DNA of 64,000 bases from Sphaerimonospora cavernae (GCF_042435035.1 NZ_JBHMQT010000014.1:1-64000), one strand, 5' to 3'; positions 1 to 9,089 are shown, counted from the stretch's first letter. Notes: generated by a model not told the origin, from the letters alone. Translations and numbers: made by a program.

Positions 1-1217
1 GACGCGGCGCCAAAGGATTGTCCGGGATCACCCAGGCCGGGTCACCGCCGTAGGAGTAGCCGATCACCTGCTCCGGAGAGCCGCCCACCAGATCGATGTC
101 GGTGACCGACATCACCAGCCACTTCGCGTACACCTCACCGGTGTAGTACCACGTCCCGTTGACGATCTCCTGGCTCGTGGTGACGAAGTAGCAGTCCAGC
201 CCGCGGGTCTCCCACCCGTCAGTCGGCGGATACCGCCACGGATTCGGGCACGGGCGGGCCTGGCCGTACTCCACCTCACTACGCCCGCCCAGCCCATTGC
301 CGACCGCGCCGATCCGGGGGAACCGCACCGGATCCAGGTAGATGCTGACGGCGTTGTCCAGGAACGTCGCATCGAACGTGGTCGCCGGCAACGCGATCTG
401 CGTGCCGTTACCACCGGCCAGGCCGACCTGCCGGATCGAATCCAGCCACAAGATCGGATGCTCTTCCAGCACATCGCCGTACAACCACGCGTACGACAAC
501 TCCCACCGGGTCACGTCCTCCCACCCAGAACCGCCCCCCCGCCTTCCAGGTCTGGGTGGTGATCGAGGTCAGCTTCTTGCTGGTGGAGAAAGTCGGCGGG
601 GCGAACAGACACGACGACCAGTCACCGTCCTTGCACCACTCCGGCTCATCGGTGATCCCACCCGAGGCCCGGGCAGCGGTCGCGAACACGATCCGCGCAC
701 TCGGCGTCGACCCGGCGACGTTGACGTTGTGCCCGTACCGCACCTCACGCACATGCGCGGCCTGGTCGTACTCCGGGGAACACTCATCCCCCCCGCCCAG
801 CGCCGACGTACAGTAGGCGCCGTACTCCACATCGTAGGAATAATCGATCACGTTGCCGTTCGGATCGACCTCCCGGTCCAGCATCCAACGCCAGGTGTCC
901 TCACAGACCCGATCGACCGTCGACTTACCGCTGCCGGGCTTGGGATAATACTGATAACACGGCTCGCCCTCATCGTCGCCGATGAACGACATCGACAACG
1001 CGGAGTCCTCGTTGTAGCCGAACCGGTAGACCGTGCCGTCCTGCGTGGTGATCCGCCACCACGACTGCGAGCCGATCGGCTCGATCTTCCACCCGTAATC
1101 CTCAACCGTGCGCCACTTACCGCCGGAGTCCTTCACGATGTCGGTGGAACGCCCGTCCACCGACAACGTCAGCTTCGAGGCGGCCGGGTCGGAAGAGTAC
1201 GGCGAGTGCCACTCACA
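1..1217 (-). pseudogene. RHS-repeat/YD-repeat protein remnant, 5'-truncated and frameshifted, running off the window
   Basis: Reading on the minus strand, an open frame with no ATG or GTG enters at about 1217 after a stop codon. It shows RHS-shell style sequence, for example DPNGNVIDYSYD and YRFGYNEDSALSMSF. The frame is lost at a G7 run (C7 at 534-540). A second frame continues from there to the window edge with the expected style of sequence, including WELSYAWLYG, GGRSEVEYGQARP and VIGYSYGGDP. RHS proteins are large secreted or surface shells that often carry C-terminal toxins. Here the N-terminal half is missing, so this is most simply a decayed gene. A homopolymer sequencing error could explain the frameshift but not the missing 5' end. 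The toxin end, if any, lies outside the window. Confidence 0.7.
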
Positions 1218-1302
1218 TCACACAGATATCTTTCGTCTAGACGCGACCACGTCACGAAAGTTGCGTGAGCGCCGACACGATCTCGGGGTGCCGCGGGGTG
1301 GG

Positions 1303-2199
1303 TCAGGAGCCGGGGCGGGCCTCCTTGGCCTGGAGTCCTCGGTCGGTGGGCGGGTGGCTGAGGTACTCCTTGCCCGGGACGAGCCGGCCGAGCAGCTCCG
1401 AGACCGTCACATAGGTGAAGCCCTTGTGGTCGAGTGCGTCCAGCAGGTGCGGCAGCGCCTGCACCGTGGTCGGGTGGATGTCGTGCATCAGCACGATGTC
1501 ACCGGGCTTGGCGTCGCCACAGCGTTTGGCCACGATCGCCGCGTTTCGGTCACGCCAGTCGAGCGTGTCGACGGCCCACAGGATCTGCGCCAGCCCCTCC
1601 TGCTTGGTCACCGCCGCCACCTCATGGTTGGTCGCACCGTACGGCGGACGCATGACGCTCATCCGCACGCCGGCGACCTGGCGGACGATGTCCTGCGTAC
1701 GGCCCAGCTCGCGTTTGAGCGCCTCCGGCGAGAGCCCCGCGAGCGACGCGTGATCCCATGAGTGGTTGCCCAGTTCGTGACCCTCGGAGACCATCCGGCG
1801 GACGAATTCGCGGGTGCCATCGGTGATCATCTCGCCGAGCATGAAGAACGTGGCGCGGGCGTGATGGGCGGCCAGCGTGTCGAGGACCTTGTCGGTCTGC
1901 TCCCCCGGCCCGTCATCGAAGGTGAGGGCGACGCACTTGAGCCTCTCACAGTCGACCTGGCGGGGAGGCGGCGCGACGGGCAGACGGGGGCCGGGCCAGC
2001 GAGGCTGGATCCCGGCCAGGCGCATCCGGAGCACTCCGGTGTCGAAGTGGGCGCGGGTGCCGAAGCGGTGGGCGGCCGGGGCACGCATGGGCAGGACCCG
2101 AGGGCCGGCCTCGCCACGCTCGGCGCCCCGACCGCACCCGGCGAGTTCGACAGACCCGGCGAGCAGCAACAGCGACAGCAGAACCGGCCCGATCCGCAT
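1303..2199 (-). CDS. Polysaccharide deacetylase (CE4/NodB) lipoprotein
   Basis: 298 residues. The N-terminus MRIGPVLLSLLLLAG is followed by a lipobox LAGC (residues 19-22), so the protein should be lipid-anchored on the outer face of the membrane. A NodB domain starts near residue 88 with TFDDGP (93-98, the catalytic/metal Asp pair). It continues with GHELGNHSWDH (the metal-binding HxxxH) and MRPPYGA. The C-terminal strand ends DIVLMHDIH. These are the canonical CE4 motifs of metal-dependent N-deacetylases acting on peptidoglycan or chitin-like polymers; the substrate is not deducible. Start chosen at the ATG 8 codons inside the longest frame because GGGGGATCAC precedes it. It is a stand-alone gene beside the RHS remnant. 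Confidence 0.9.
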   Translation of the reverse strand: MRIGPVLLSLLLLAGSVELAGCGRGAERGEAGPRVLPMRAPAAHRFGTRAHFDTGVLRMRLAGIQPRWPGPRLPVAPPPRQVDCERLKCVALTFDDGPGEQTDKVLDTLAAHHARATFFMLGEMITDGTREFVRRMVSEGHELGNHSWDHASLAGLSPEALKRELGRTQDIVRQVAGVRMSVMRPPYGATNHEVAAVTKQEGLAQILWAVDTLDWRDRNAAIVAKRCGDAKPGDIVLMHDIHPTTVQALPHLLDALDHKGFTYVTVSELLGRLVPGKEYLSHPPTDRGLQAKEARPGS

Positions 2200-2263
2200 G
2201 TGATCCCCCTTCTCCCACTCCACGTCTCCTATTCGACGGAGAGCAGGCGGGGGTGCGGACGCG

Positions 2264-2575
2264 CTAGGGATACTCCTCGGCCGGATCCCCCCGCAGAACC
2301 CTGGCCAGTTCCTCCCACCAGGGCGGCACGTCCGCCTTCAGTTCGGCGTACCGACGGGCCACCCGGATGGCGCATCCACCAGGATCACTACCCAGGTGGC
2401 GGTGTTTCACGGTTCCCTCTCGCCAACGGTAAAGATCTTCGCGGAAGCTCACGACCAGGCCGATCCACACCGAGAGCGTGACGCCGTCACCGATCTCATA
2501 GGCCTCGTGGACGCCGAGCGCGGCGAGTTCCACCCGGAGTTTCTCGATCGCGGCGCCCGACTCGCTCAGCGTCAC
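2264..2575 (-). CDS. Small conserved-looking hypothetical protein
   Basis: 103 residues from a GTG at 2575, chosen because AGGGGGACAC lies just before it; a TTG 11 codons upstream (2608) lacks this. The product is Trp-rich and acidic toward the end (PPWWEELARVLRGDPAEEYP), has no signal peptide and no obvious membrane segment. I do not recognise a family. It lies 65 nt upstream of the CE4 gene on the same strand and could be cotranscribed with it. Codon use is normal for the window, with strong GC3, which supports a real gene. Confidence 0.6.
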   Translation of the reverse strand: MTLSESGAAIEKLRVELAALGVHEAYEIGDGVTLSVWIGLVVSFREDLYRWREGTVKHRHLGSDPGGCAIRVARRYAELKADVPPWWEELARVLRGDPAEEYP

Positions 2576-2808
2576 GTGTCCCCCTGCCTGAGCGACGATC
2601 TGCCCCAAAAGGTATGTACCCAGTGTTGAACCGATGCAGATGACTCCACTCAGTAATGATGCGACTTCAATCCGTAATCACGCAGGCGTACCGGCGAGTC
2701 GTCGACGGGTTCTTCCGCACACCGCCGAGGGCCGCCTCCGGTCGCGCGGAAATGATCAGCCATTACACTTCGTCGCACCATCAATGACCGTTTTGTGGGG
2801 AGTTGTTC

Positions 2809-3645
2809 GTGACGGTGGTGGCGCTGGCGACGGCGAGTGCAGTGATCTTCGGTACGGCCGACTTCTTCGGCGGGCTGGCCACCAGACGCTCACGGGTGTT
2901 GGCCGTCGTGGTTCTGTCACAGCTCGGAGGGCTGGCGCTGATCGGGGCGCTGATCCCGTTCCTGTCCGGCTCGCCGAGCGCGCCGGCGCTGATGTGGGGG
3001 CTGGCCGCCGGCGTGGTCGGGGGCGCCGCCATCGTGCTGTTCTACCGGGCGCTGGCAGCCGGGATGATGTCGGTGGTCGCGCCGACCACCGCTGCCGCTT
3101 CGATGGCACTGCCGGTGATCTTCGGCCTGGTCGCCGGTGATCGGCCCCCGGCCCTGGCGCTCGTCGGCATCGCTGTGGGACTGTTCGCCGTCGTGCTGGT
3201 CAGCCGGGAGCCGAACGGCCCCGCCTCGGCATTCAAGATCGGCCCGGTGCTGGCCGCGCTCGCCGCCGGCGCGGGCTTCGGCGCCTTCTTCGTCCTGATC
3301 AAACTCGCCCCGGCCGGGACGGGTGGCTGGCCCCTGCTCGCGGCGAGGGCCGCGTCGGTCACGCTGGTCGCGATGCTGGCGCTCGCCGCCCGCAGGAGTC
3401 TGCGGCCCCTGCCGGGCAGCCTGCCCGTGACGATCGCCGCCGGGGTCCTCGACATGGCGGCGAACGTGCTCTATCTGCTCGCCGTCCAGCGCGGCATGCT
3501 CAGCCTGGTCGCGGTGCTGGCCTCGCTCTACCCGGCGAGCACGCTGCTGCTCGCGCGATACGTACTCGGCGAACGGCTGAGCCCGGTGCAGATCGCCGGC
3601 GTCGGCTTCGCACTGGGCTCGATCGCGCTCATCGCCGCTGCCTGA
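2809..3645 (+). CDS. EamA/DMT-family membrane transporter
   Basis: 278 residues, almost entirely hydrophobic, with about ten predicted transmembrane segments in two repeated five-helix halves, the drug/metabolite transporter (EamA) layout. The second half ends with the typical LYPASTLLLARYVLGERLSPVQIAGVGFALGSIALIA-type sequence. Such proteins export small metabolites; the substrate cannot be told. Start set at GTG 2809 because the GGGG at 2797-2800 sits 8 nt before it but only 2 nt before the upstream TTG at 2803. The gene converges on the SigR-like sigma factor, with a tandem repeat between them. Confidence 0.85.
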   Translation: MTVVALATASAVIFGTADFFGGLATRRSRVLAVVVLSQLGGLALIGALIPFLSGSPSAPALMWGLAAGVVGGAAIVLFYRALAAGMMSVVAPTTAAASMALPVIFGLVAGDRPPALALVGIAVGLFAVVLVSREPNGPASAFKIGPVLAALAAGAGFGAFFVLIKLAPAGTGGWPLLAARAASVTLVAMLALAARRSLRPLPGSLPVTIAAGVLDMAANVLYLLAVQRGMLSLVAVLASLYPASTLLLARYVLGERLSPVQIAGVGFALGSIALIAAA

Positions 3646-3764
3646 GGCCCCCGGTTCAAGCAGCCCCGTGCTTCAGGCGGCCCCGTGCTTCAGGCAGCCC
3701 CGTGCTTCAGGCAGCCCCGTGGTTCAGGCAGCCCCGTGGTTCAGGCGGCCCCGTGGTTCAGGCG
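3646..3764. repeat. 17-bp tandem repeat (six copies plus a degenerate one) spanning a stop codon
   Basis: Six head-to-tail 17-bp units, gccccgtgcttcaggca with C/G variants, run from 3663 to 3764, with a seventh degraded copy at 3646-3662. On the minus strand each unit reads as the last codons and TGA stop of the neighbouring sigma factor gene (GCCGCCTGAACCACGGG). The gene's own 3' end has therefore apparently been amplified downstream. The array fills the whole interval between two convergent genes. Confidence 0.9.
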
Positions 3765-4348
3765 GCACAGGGCTCGGGGACGCGTACGACGCCCTCTTCC
3801 CGGGCGTAACCCTCGAGCATGCCGCGCAACTGACGCCGGCCGCGGTGCAGCCTGGACATGACCGTGCCGATGGGGGTGCCCATGCGGTCAGCGATCTCCT
3901 TGTAGGCGAAGCCCTCGACGTCCGCCAGGTAGACCGCCACCCGGAACTCCTCGGGCAGCGCGCGCAGGGCGTCCATCACGACGGTGTCGGGAAGCTGGTC
4001 GAGGGCTTCGGCCTCCGCGGACCGCAGGCCGTTCGACGTGTGGGACTCGGCAGCGGCGAGCTGCCAGTCCTCGATCTCCTCGGCGGCCGAGAGCTTCGGC
4101 GATCGCTGCTTCTTGCGATAGTCGTTGATGAAGTTGTTCGTCAGGATCCGGTGCAGCCACGCCTTGAGGTTGGTGCCCTCACGGAACTGGTGATAGGACG
4201 TGTAGGCCTTCGCCACGGTCTCCTGAACCAGGTCCTCCGCATCCGCGGGATTCCGGGTGAGGCGCATGGCTGACGCATAGAGCTGGCTGGTGACCGGCAC
4301 GACCTCGCGCTCGAACCAGGCCTGTCGCTGATCGTCCGTCAAGATCAT
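3758..4348 (-). CDS. SigR-like ECF RNA polymerase sigma factor
   Basis: 196 residues. Region 2 contains RLTRNPADAEDLVQETVAKAY and WLHRILTNNFINDYRKKQR; region 4 contains LADVEGFAYKEIADRMGTPIGTVMSRLHRGRRQLRG. This sequence is very close to the SigR/SigH group, which controls the thiol-oxidative stress response in actinobacteria. The family normally sits immediately upstream of the zinc anti-sigma gene rsrA. Here only a tandem repeat and a convergent transporter follow, so the regulator partner is absent from the locus. ATG 4348 is preceded by GGGGGATGAG. It could be a SigR paralogue rather than the main SigR; the C-terminus VPEPCAA has a terminal-region Cys. No clear GGAAT-N18-GTT autoregulatory promoter was seen upstream. 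Confidence 0.9.
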   Translation of the reverse strand: MILTDDQRQAWFEREVVPVTSQLYASAMRLTRNPADAEDLVQETVAKAYTSYHQFREGTNLKAWLHRILTNNFINDYRKKQRSPKLSAAEEIEDWQLAAAESHTSNGLRSAEAEALDQLPDTVVMDALRALPEEFRVAVYLADVEGFAYKEIADRMGTPIGTVMSRLHRGRRQLRGMLEGYAREEGVVRVPEPCAA

Positions 4349-4635
4349 CTCATCCCCCTACAGACTTCTCCCCCGTTACCCGTCCGGCAGGAACCCATGC
4401 GAAAGATGCGCGTCCATCGTCATACCTGGGCCCTGATCGACAGCGCACCCCGCGGCATCATCCCAAGTGGGCCGTAAGCAGAGCGTTAATCGTGGTTTCT
4501 GTTGATTCGGAATGCCTACGGCATTGGCACACCGCGGTCAGGTCACGCGATAGCCGGACAAGTCTCATTATCATAACACTAATGGCTCAATCGCGAGTAA
4601 AATGTGGCAGACGTCACGCCAGTAGAGTGACCGCC
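4349..4635. promoter_or_regulatory. Divergent intergenic region with AT-rich control segment
   Basis: The 287 bp between the sigma factor and the Cds1-like gene hold no gene. A 15-bp palindrome (AATGCC-TAC-GGCATT, 4511-4525) and an unusually AT-rich stretch at 4563-4590 (tctcattatcataacac) stand out. The latter resembles one half of a Fur-family box on the minus strand (ATGATAATGA). Both assignments are tentative. Confidence 0.3.
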
Positions 4636-5709
4636 ATGGAATACGTGGACCGGCACGATCCGGCCACCCGGGCGTGGGTGGCCGAGGCCATCCAGGCCGT
4701 GGAGGCCGACGCCAACCGCAGTTGCGACACTCACATGCATGTCTTCCCACTCCCTACGCGCTGGGGGATCGACCTCTACCTGAAAGACGAGTCGGTACAC
4801 CCGACCGGTTCACTCAAGCACCGCCTCGCCCGGTCCCTCTTCCTGTACGGCCTGGCCAACGGCTGGATCGGCCCCCAGACGACGATCATCGAAGCGTCCA
4901 GCGGCTCCACGGCGGTCAGCGAGGCGTACTTCGCCCGTCTGCTCGGCCTGCCGTTCATCGCGGTGATCCCGGCGACCACGTCCCCGGAGAAACGGGAGAT
5001 CATCGAGTTCTACGGCGGCAAGTGCCACCTGGTGGCCGATCCGGGTGCGATCTACGCGGAGTCCCACCGGCTCGCCGCCGAGACCGGCGGCCACTACATG
5101 GACCAGTTCACCTACGCCGAGCGCGCGACCGACTGGCGGGGCAACAACAACATCGCCGAGAGCATCTTCCAGCAGATGACCCTGGAACGGCACCCGGAGC
5201 CGCTGTGGATCGTGGTGGGCGCGGGCACCGGCGGCACCTCGGCGACGATCGGCCGCTACATCCGCTATCGCCGGCATCAGACGCGGCTGTGCGTGGCCGA
5301 CCCCGAGGGCTCGGTGTTCTATCCGTCCTGGGTCTCCGGCGGAGAGCACGCCGGAAACGGGTCACGGATCGAGGGCATCGGGCGCCCCCGGGTGGAGCCG
5401 TCGTTCCTGCCCACGGTCATCGACCGGATGACCCGGGTGCCCGACGCGCTGTCGATCGCCGCCATGCACTGGGTCAGGGAGGTCACCCGCCGCGACGTCG
5501 GCGGATCGACCGGCACGAACATCGCGGCGGCCGTGCAGGTCATCAGGGAGATGCGGGAGAAGGGCGAGCGCGGCAGCGTCGTCACGTTGATCTGCGACGG
5601 TGGCGAGCGCTACCGGGACACCTACGGGGATCCCCGGTGGCTCGCCGAGAAGGGGATCGACATCGCTCCCCATCTCACCGAACTCCGGAAATTCCTTACG
5701 GCCCATTAG
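4636..5709 (+). CDS. PLP-dependent cysteine synthase-family enzyme, Cds1 (L-cysteine desulfhydrase)-like
   Basis: 357 residues. The fold-type II PLP signature is present: PTGSLKHR with the Schiff-base lysine at residue 61, the substrate loop SSGST (88-92) and the glycine-rich phosphate loop VVGAGTGGTSA. The N-terminus EYVDRHDPATRAWV and the overall sequence resemble the mycobacterial Cds1 group, which releases sulfide, pyruvate and ammonia from cysteine; that assignment rests on recall, not on a search. ATG 4636 chosen; the longer frame from 4492 encodes low-complexity sequence unlike the family. Its stop overlaps that of the convergent MFS gene. Confidence 0.75.
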   Translation: MEYVDRHDPATRAWVAEAIQAVEADANRSCDTHMHVFPLPTRWGIDLYLKDESVHPTGSLKHRLARSLFLYGLANGWIGPQTTIIEASSGSTAVSEAYFARLLGLPFIAVIPATTSPEKREIIEFYGGKCHLVADPGAIYAESHRLAAETGGHYMDQFTYAERATDWRGNNNIAESIFQQMTLERHPEPLWIVVGAGTGGTSATIGRYIRYRRHQTRLCVADPEGSVFYPSWVSGGEHAGNGSRIEGIGRPRVEPSFLPTVIDRMTRVPDALSIAAMHWVREVTRRDVGGSTGTNIAAAVQVIREMREKGERGSVVTLICDGGERYRDTYGDPRWLAEKGIDIAPHLTELRKFLTAH

Positions 5710-6980
5710 GCAGCGGACTCGAGGACGGCGCGGCGCAGTGGAGATCGGGACACGGCCACCGACAGCAGCAGCCAGATGACGCCCGAGACGGCCAGGATCA
5801 CGTACATGTCATGCAGTGCGTACTCCAACGCGCCGGTGACGATCGACGCGAGGGGAATGGAGGCGAAGCCGAGCATCCGCGCGCTGCCGAGGACCCGGCC
5901 GAGCAGCCGCTCGGGGATGAGCCGCTGCCTGAGGGTGAGCGCGGACACGCCGAGCACCCCCGCCGCGGCGAACTGCACCAGCCAGGCCGCCCCGATCGCC
6001 ACCGGGCCGCGCGCCGGGATCAGGCACAGCACGGCCAGGCCGCCCACGGCCATCGCCCAGATCATGAGCGGGCCCGGTGGAAAGCGCCTGAGCAGACGAC
6101 CGACCAGCGCCGCGCCGAGCACCGCGCCGACGCCCTGCATGCCGTACACCACGCCGATCTCGGTCGGCGTGAACCGGTGGTATTCGGTGAGGTAGAAGAT
6201 GAGGTTGGCCAGGGCCAGCCAGATCGCGAAGTTGCCCGCCATGGAGAGCAGGGCGCTGGACAGGACGATCCGGTTCTCCCGGAACAGGTAGCGCAGGCCC
6301 TCCCGGATGTCCGCGAACACCGATCGCCCGACGGCGACGGCACGGCTGACGGCCGGGACCGCGCTCCTGCGGCCGATGAGCAGGATCAGGAGCGCGGACA
6401 CCAGGAACGTCCCGGCGTCCAGGAAGATCGCCGTCTGGTAGCCCAGCGCCGTCACGACGGCCGCGCCGATGACCGGGCCCACCGCGCTGAGCGTCCAGTC
6501 GCCCATGTGGACCCGCGCGTTCGCCGTCGCCAGACGCTCCGGCGGCACCAGCGCGGGCAGGATGCTCTGGAAGGCCGGCTGATAGAGCGGATCGACGCAC
6601 GCAAGCAGGAAGGTGAGCACGAAGATCAGCCAGATCGGCTGCGCGCCCGCCATCACGAACAGGGCCAGGGCGCAGGCGATCACCCCGGCGGCCAGGTCCC
6701 CCGCGATCAGCACCCGCCTGCGGTCGAACCGGTCGGCGATCACTCCGCCGAACATCGCGAGCAGCAGGTAGGGGAGGTACTCCAGCGCGTACAGCCCGCC
6801 GGTGGCCAGGGCGGAGTCGGTCAGGTGCAGCACCAGCAGGGGAAGGGTCAGCCGATACATCCAGTTGCCGACCGACGAGGTGAGATAGGCCGCGAGCAGC
6901 AGCCAGTACCGGTGGACGGGGTAGGTCTTTCCCTCCGGCGCCGGTTGACCGACCGGCCTCGCCGGGGTCTCCTCCCGCAC
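5706..6980 (-). CDS. MFS transporter (EntS/macrolide-efflux-like), third gene of the peptide-TPR cassette
   Basis: 424 residues with about twelve transmembrane segments. The MFS loop 2-3 motif appears as FGGVIADRFDRRRVL; other recognisable pieces are NARVHMGDWTLSAVGP and GVVYGMQGVGAVLGAALVG. The subfamily (MFS_3/EntS type) exports siderophores, macrolides and peptides-like compounds. GTG 6980 lies 3 nt after the TGA of the TPR gene, with the ribosome-binding GGGGAGCTGAGAG inside the end of that gene, so the two are translationally coupled. By position it is the candidate exporter of the small peptide encoded at 9145-9219. Confidence 0.85.
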   Translation of the reverse strand: MREETPARPVGQPAPEGKTYPVHRYWLLLAAYLTSSVGNWMYRLTLPLLVLHLTDSALATGGLYALEYLPYLLLAMFGGVIADRFDRRRVLIAGDLAAGVIACALALFVMAGAQPIWLIFVLTFLLACVDPLYQPAFQSILPALVPPERLATANARVHMGDWTLSAVGPVIGAAVVTALGYQTAIFLDAGTFLVSALLILLIGRRSAVPAVSRAVAVGRSVFADIREGLRYLFRENRIVLSSALLSMAGNFAIWLALANLIFYLTEYHRFTPTEIGVVYGMQGVGAVLGAALVGRLLRRFPPGPLMIWAMAVGGLAVLCLIPARGPVAIGAAWLVQFAAAGVLGVSALTLRQRLIPERLLGRVLGSARMLGFASIPLASIVTGALEYALHDMYVILAVSGVIWLLLSVAVSRSPLRRAVLESAA

Positions 6981-6983
6981 CTC

Positions 6984-9053
6984 TCAGCTCCCCGCGTCCA
7001 ATGCGCGCCGTACGTCCTCGTCGTCGGGCGCCAGCTCCAGCGCCTGGAGCAGGTCGGCCCTGGCCTGCTCCTGCCTGCCCAGCGCCCGCAACGCGACGGC
7101 CCGGTTGAACAGCGCTGTGAACAGCTGCGCGGCGTCCTCGGCGTCCTCCCCGAGCTCGACCGCCCGGGTCAGGTCGGCCACCGCCCCTTCGAGGTCGCCC
7201 GTCTCGAAGGCGAGAACGCCCCGGGCGGCCCAGGCGGACGCGAGTCCGGAGTCACGGTCGACGGCCGCGTCGAGCGCCTTGCGCGCCTCCGCGTGCCTGC
7301 TCTCGGCCGTCGCCACCTGCCCCAGCACGCACAGCAGGTGGGCGTTGCCCGGTTCCAGGGCCAGACCCCGTTCCGCGTCGTCACGAGCCCTGCCGTACTC
7401 CCCGGCGCCCGCCAGCAGACCGGCCCGGTTGACATAGGCGACCGTGAACCCGGGATCGAGCTCCAGCGCGTAGTCCAGGTCGGCCAGGGCTCCCTCGTGG
7501 TCCCCGGCGGCGAACCGGATCTCCGCCCGGTTGTAGTACGGCTCGGGGAAGGGCGGGCTCACCCGCATCGCGGTCTCGTAGTCGGCGACCGCGTCGTCGT
7601 GCCTGCCCAGACGGCACAGCAGGTTGCCGCGGTCGATGTAGTAGTCGGGGTACCGCGGGTCCGCCTCGATCGCGGCGGTCAGGTCCGGTAGCGCCTCGTC
7701 CGGCCGGCCGAGCATCGCGGTCAGCTGGGCCCGGTTGGCCCGCAGGACCAGCCGGTGGATCGGATGCTCGCCGGGGTCCAGATCGCGTTCCGCCAGCTCG
7801 ATGGCCTCCTCGACGAGCCGGTACGCCTCGGTGAGCCGGCCGCGGCGGCTCACCACCAGGGCCTTGCCGTTCAGGTCGAATCCCAGGTGGAAGGCGCGCA
7901 CCCGGCGGTCGGGCAGCAGCGAGGTGAGCGCCACCGCCTCGTTGATCCAGGCCAGCGCCTCGTCGGCGTCCCGCCGGGCGGGGTCGTGGTGGCGCACCAG
8001 CAGCATCGCCGTGGCGTACGCCGCGGTCGCCCGGTCCTTGGCGTCGACGATCTCCCGGCGGGCCAGGTCGAACAGCGCGCGGGCCGCGTCCTCCCGCTCG
8101 GTGGCGCCCAGCGCGGACGCCGTGCTGTGCAGAATCCGCCACCAGGCGTCGGGGTCGGCCTCCCGCTCGATGATCCGCAACGCCCGTTCGCCGAGCTCGA
8201 CGACGGCATGGTGGAAGCCCTCGACCAGGCACCGCTCCACCGCGTACCCGAACGCGTCGATCGTCGCCCGCGGGTCTCCGGCCTGCTCGCGGTGGTAGGG
8301 GATGGCCCCCAGTCGCGGCGCGACGAGCCCGGTCGCGGCCAGGGCGTCGGCCCTTTCCCGGTGCCGGCGTGCCCGTTCCTCGGAGGTCATCCGTTCGTAC
8401 GGCTCGCGCACCGCCGGCACGTCACAGCTGCCGTCCAGCTCGACGTAGTCCCCTACAAGCCCGGCGTCCCCGACAAGCCCGGCGTCCCCATCGGGCCCGG
8501 CATCCTCCACGAGCGCGGCGTGTCGTTCCAGGGCGGCCGCCAGATCAGGGTCGGGGTCGGCCGCGCAGATCACGAGCGTGAGCAGGGCGGGGTCCAGGCG
8601 GCGGAGCAGCACGGTGAGCAGTTCGCGGTCGGTGTGGTCGGCCTGGTCGACCTGCTCCACAACGAGTGCGCGCGGCCCATCCGATCCCGCTGATCCCGCC
8701 TGATCGCGCAGATGGTCGCGGAGGAACTCGGCGAGACCGTTGGCGATCCGCAGCGTGCGGCGCGGCCCGGGCACCAGGATGCGCTGCGACCTGGGCAGGC
8801 CGGCCGAGATCGACTGCCGCCGGGCGGGGACCCTGTCGCACAGGTCGGGCGCGGCCGTACGGATCTCGATGTCGTGTGCGGCCACCAGGTCGGGCCGGCG
8901 CTCCAGCGCGCCGGGCACCAGCGCGTGCAGCAGGACGCCCGCGGCGGTGTACGGCCCGCACCGCCGTCGATGGGCGTCGATCGGGGGCACCAGGAGCCCC
9001 TGCGACGGCGCCTCCCCCGACCATCGCGCTCCGCGGACCCACAGATGGCGCAC
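6984..9053 (-). CDS. TPR-repeat protein with degenerate AAA/NTPase-like N-terminal domain
   Basis: 689 residues. The C-terminal half is a run of 34-residue tetratricopeptide repeats, including DYYIDRGNLLCRLGRHDDAVADYETA and the next unit PYYNRAEIRFAAGDHEGALADLD. The N-terminal third looks like a signal-transduction ATPase: RALVVEQVDQADHTDRELL resembles a Walker B strand and LTLVICAADPD a sensor strand. The expected glycine-lysine P-loop is missing, so ATP hydrolysis is doubtful. A short in-frame repeat (DAGLVG twice) follows. Start set at GTG 9053 with GAGAGGGGAGATC before it; an ATG-less extension to 9206 overlaps the hairpin. TPR sensors of this build bind peptides in RRNPP systems, but no HTH is visible here. 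Function unknown. Confidence 0.8.
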   Translation of the reverse strand: MRHLWVRGARWSGEAPSQGLLVPPIDAHRRRCGPYTAAGVLLHALVPGALERRPDLVAAHDIEIRTAAPDLCDRVPARRQSISAGLPRSQRILVPGPRRTLRIANGLAEFLRDHLRDQAGSAGSDGPRALVVEQVDQADHTDRELLTVLLRRLDPALLTLVICAADPDPDLAAALERHAALVEDAGPDGDAGLVGDAGLVGDYVELDGSCDVPAVREPYERMTSEERARRHRERADALAATGLVAPRLGAIPYHREQAGDPRATIDAFGYAVERCLVEGFHHAVVELGERALRIIEREADPDAWWRILHSTASALGATEREDAARALFDLARREIVDAKDRATAAYATAMLLVRHHDPARRDADEALAWINEAVALTSLLPDRRVRAFHLGFDLNGKALVVSRRGRLTEAYRLVEEAIELAERDLDPGEHPIHRLVLRANRAQLTAMLGRPDEALPDLTAAIEADPRYPDYYIDRGNLLCRLGRHDDAVADYETAMRVSPPFPEPYYNRAEIRFAAGDHEGALADLDYALELDPGFTVAYVNRAGLLAGAGEYGRARDDAERGLALEPGNAHLLCVLGQVATAESRHAEARKALDAAVDRDSGLASAWAARGVLAFETGDLEGAVADLTRAVELGEDAEDAAQLFTALFNRAVALRALGRQEQARADLLQALELAPDDEDVRRALDAGS

Positions 9054-9089
9054 GCGATCTCCCCTCTCCGAATCAGTCCAGAACGCGAA

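Noticed and set aside
3663..3764. CRISPR-like array
   Set aside because: Units are head to tail without spacers, so it is a simple tandem repeat.
4500..4560. SigR-type promoter (GGAAT-N18-GTT) upstream of the sigma factor or the Cds1-like gene
   Set aside because: GGAAT occurs at 4509-4513 but no GTT at the right distance.
4674..7691. 1005-codon open frame on the plus strand
   Set aside because: It runs through the Cds1-like gene in another phase and antisense through the MFS and TPR genes; low-complexity Arg/Pro/Gly sequence typical of GC-rich shadows.
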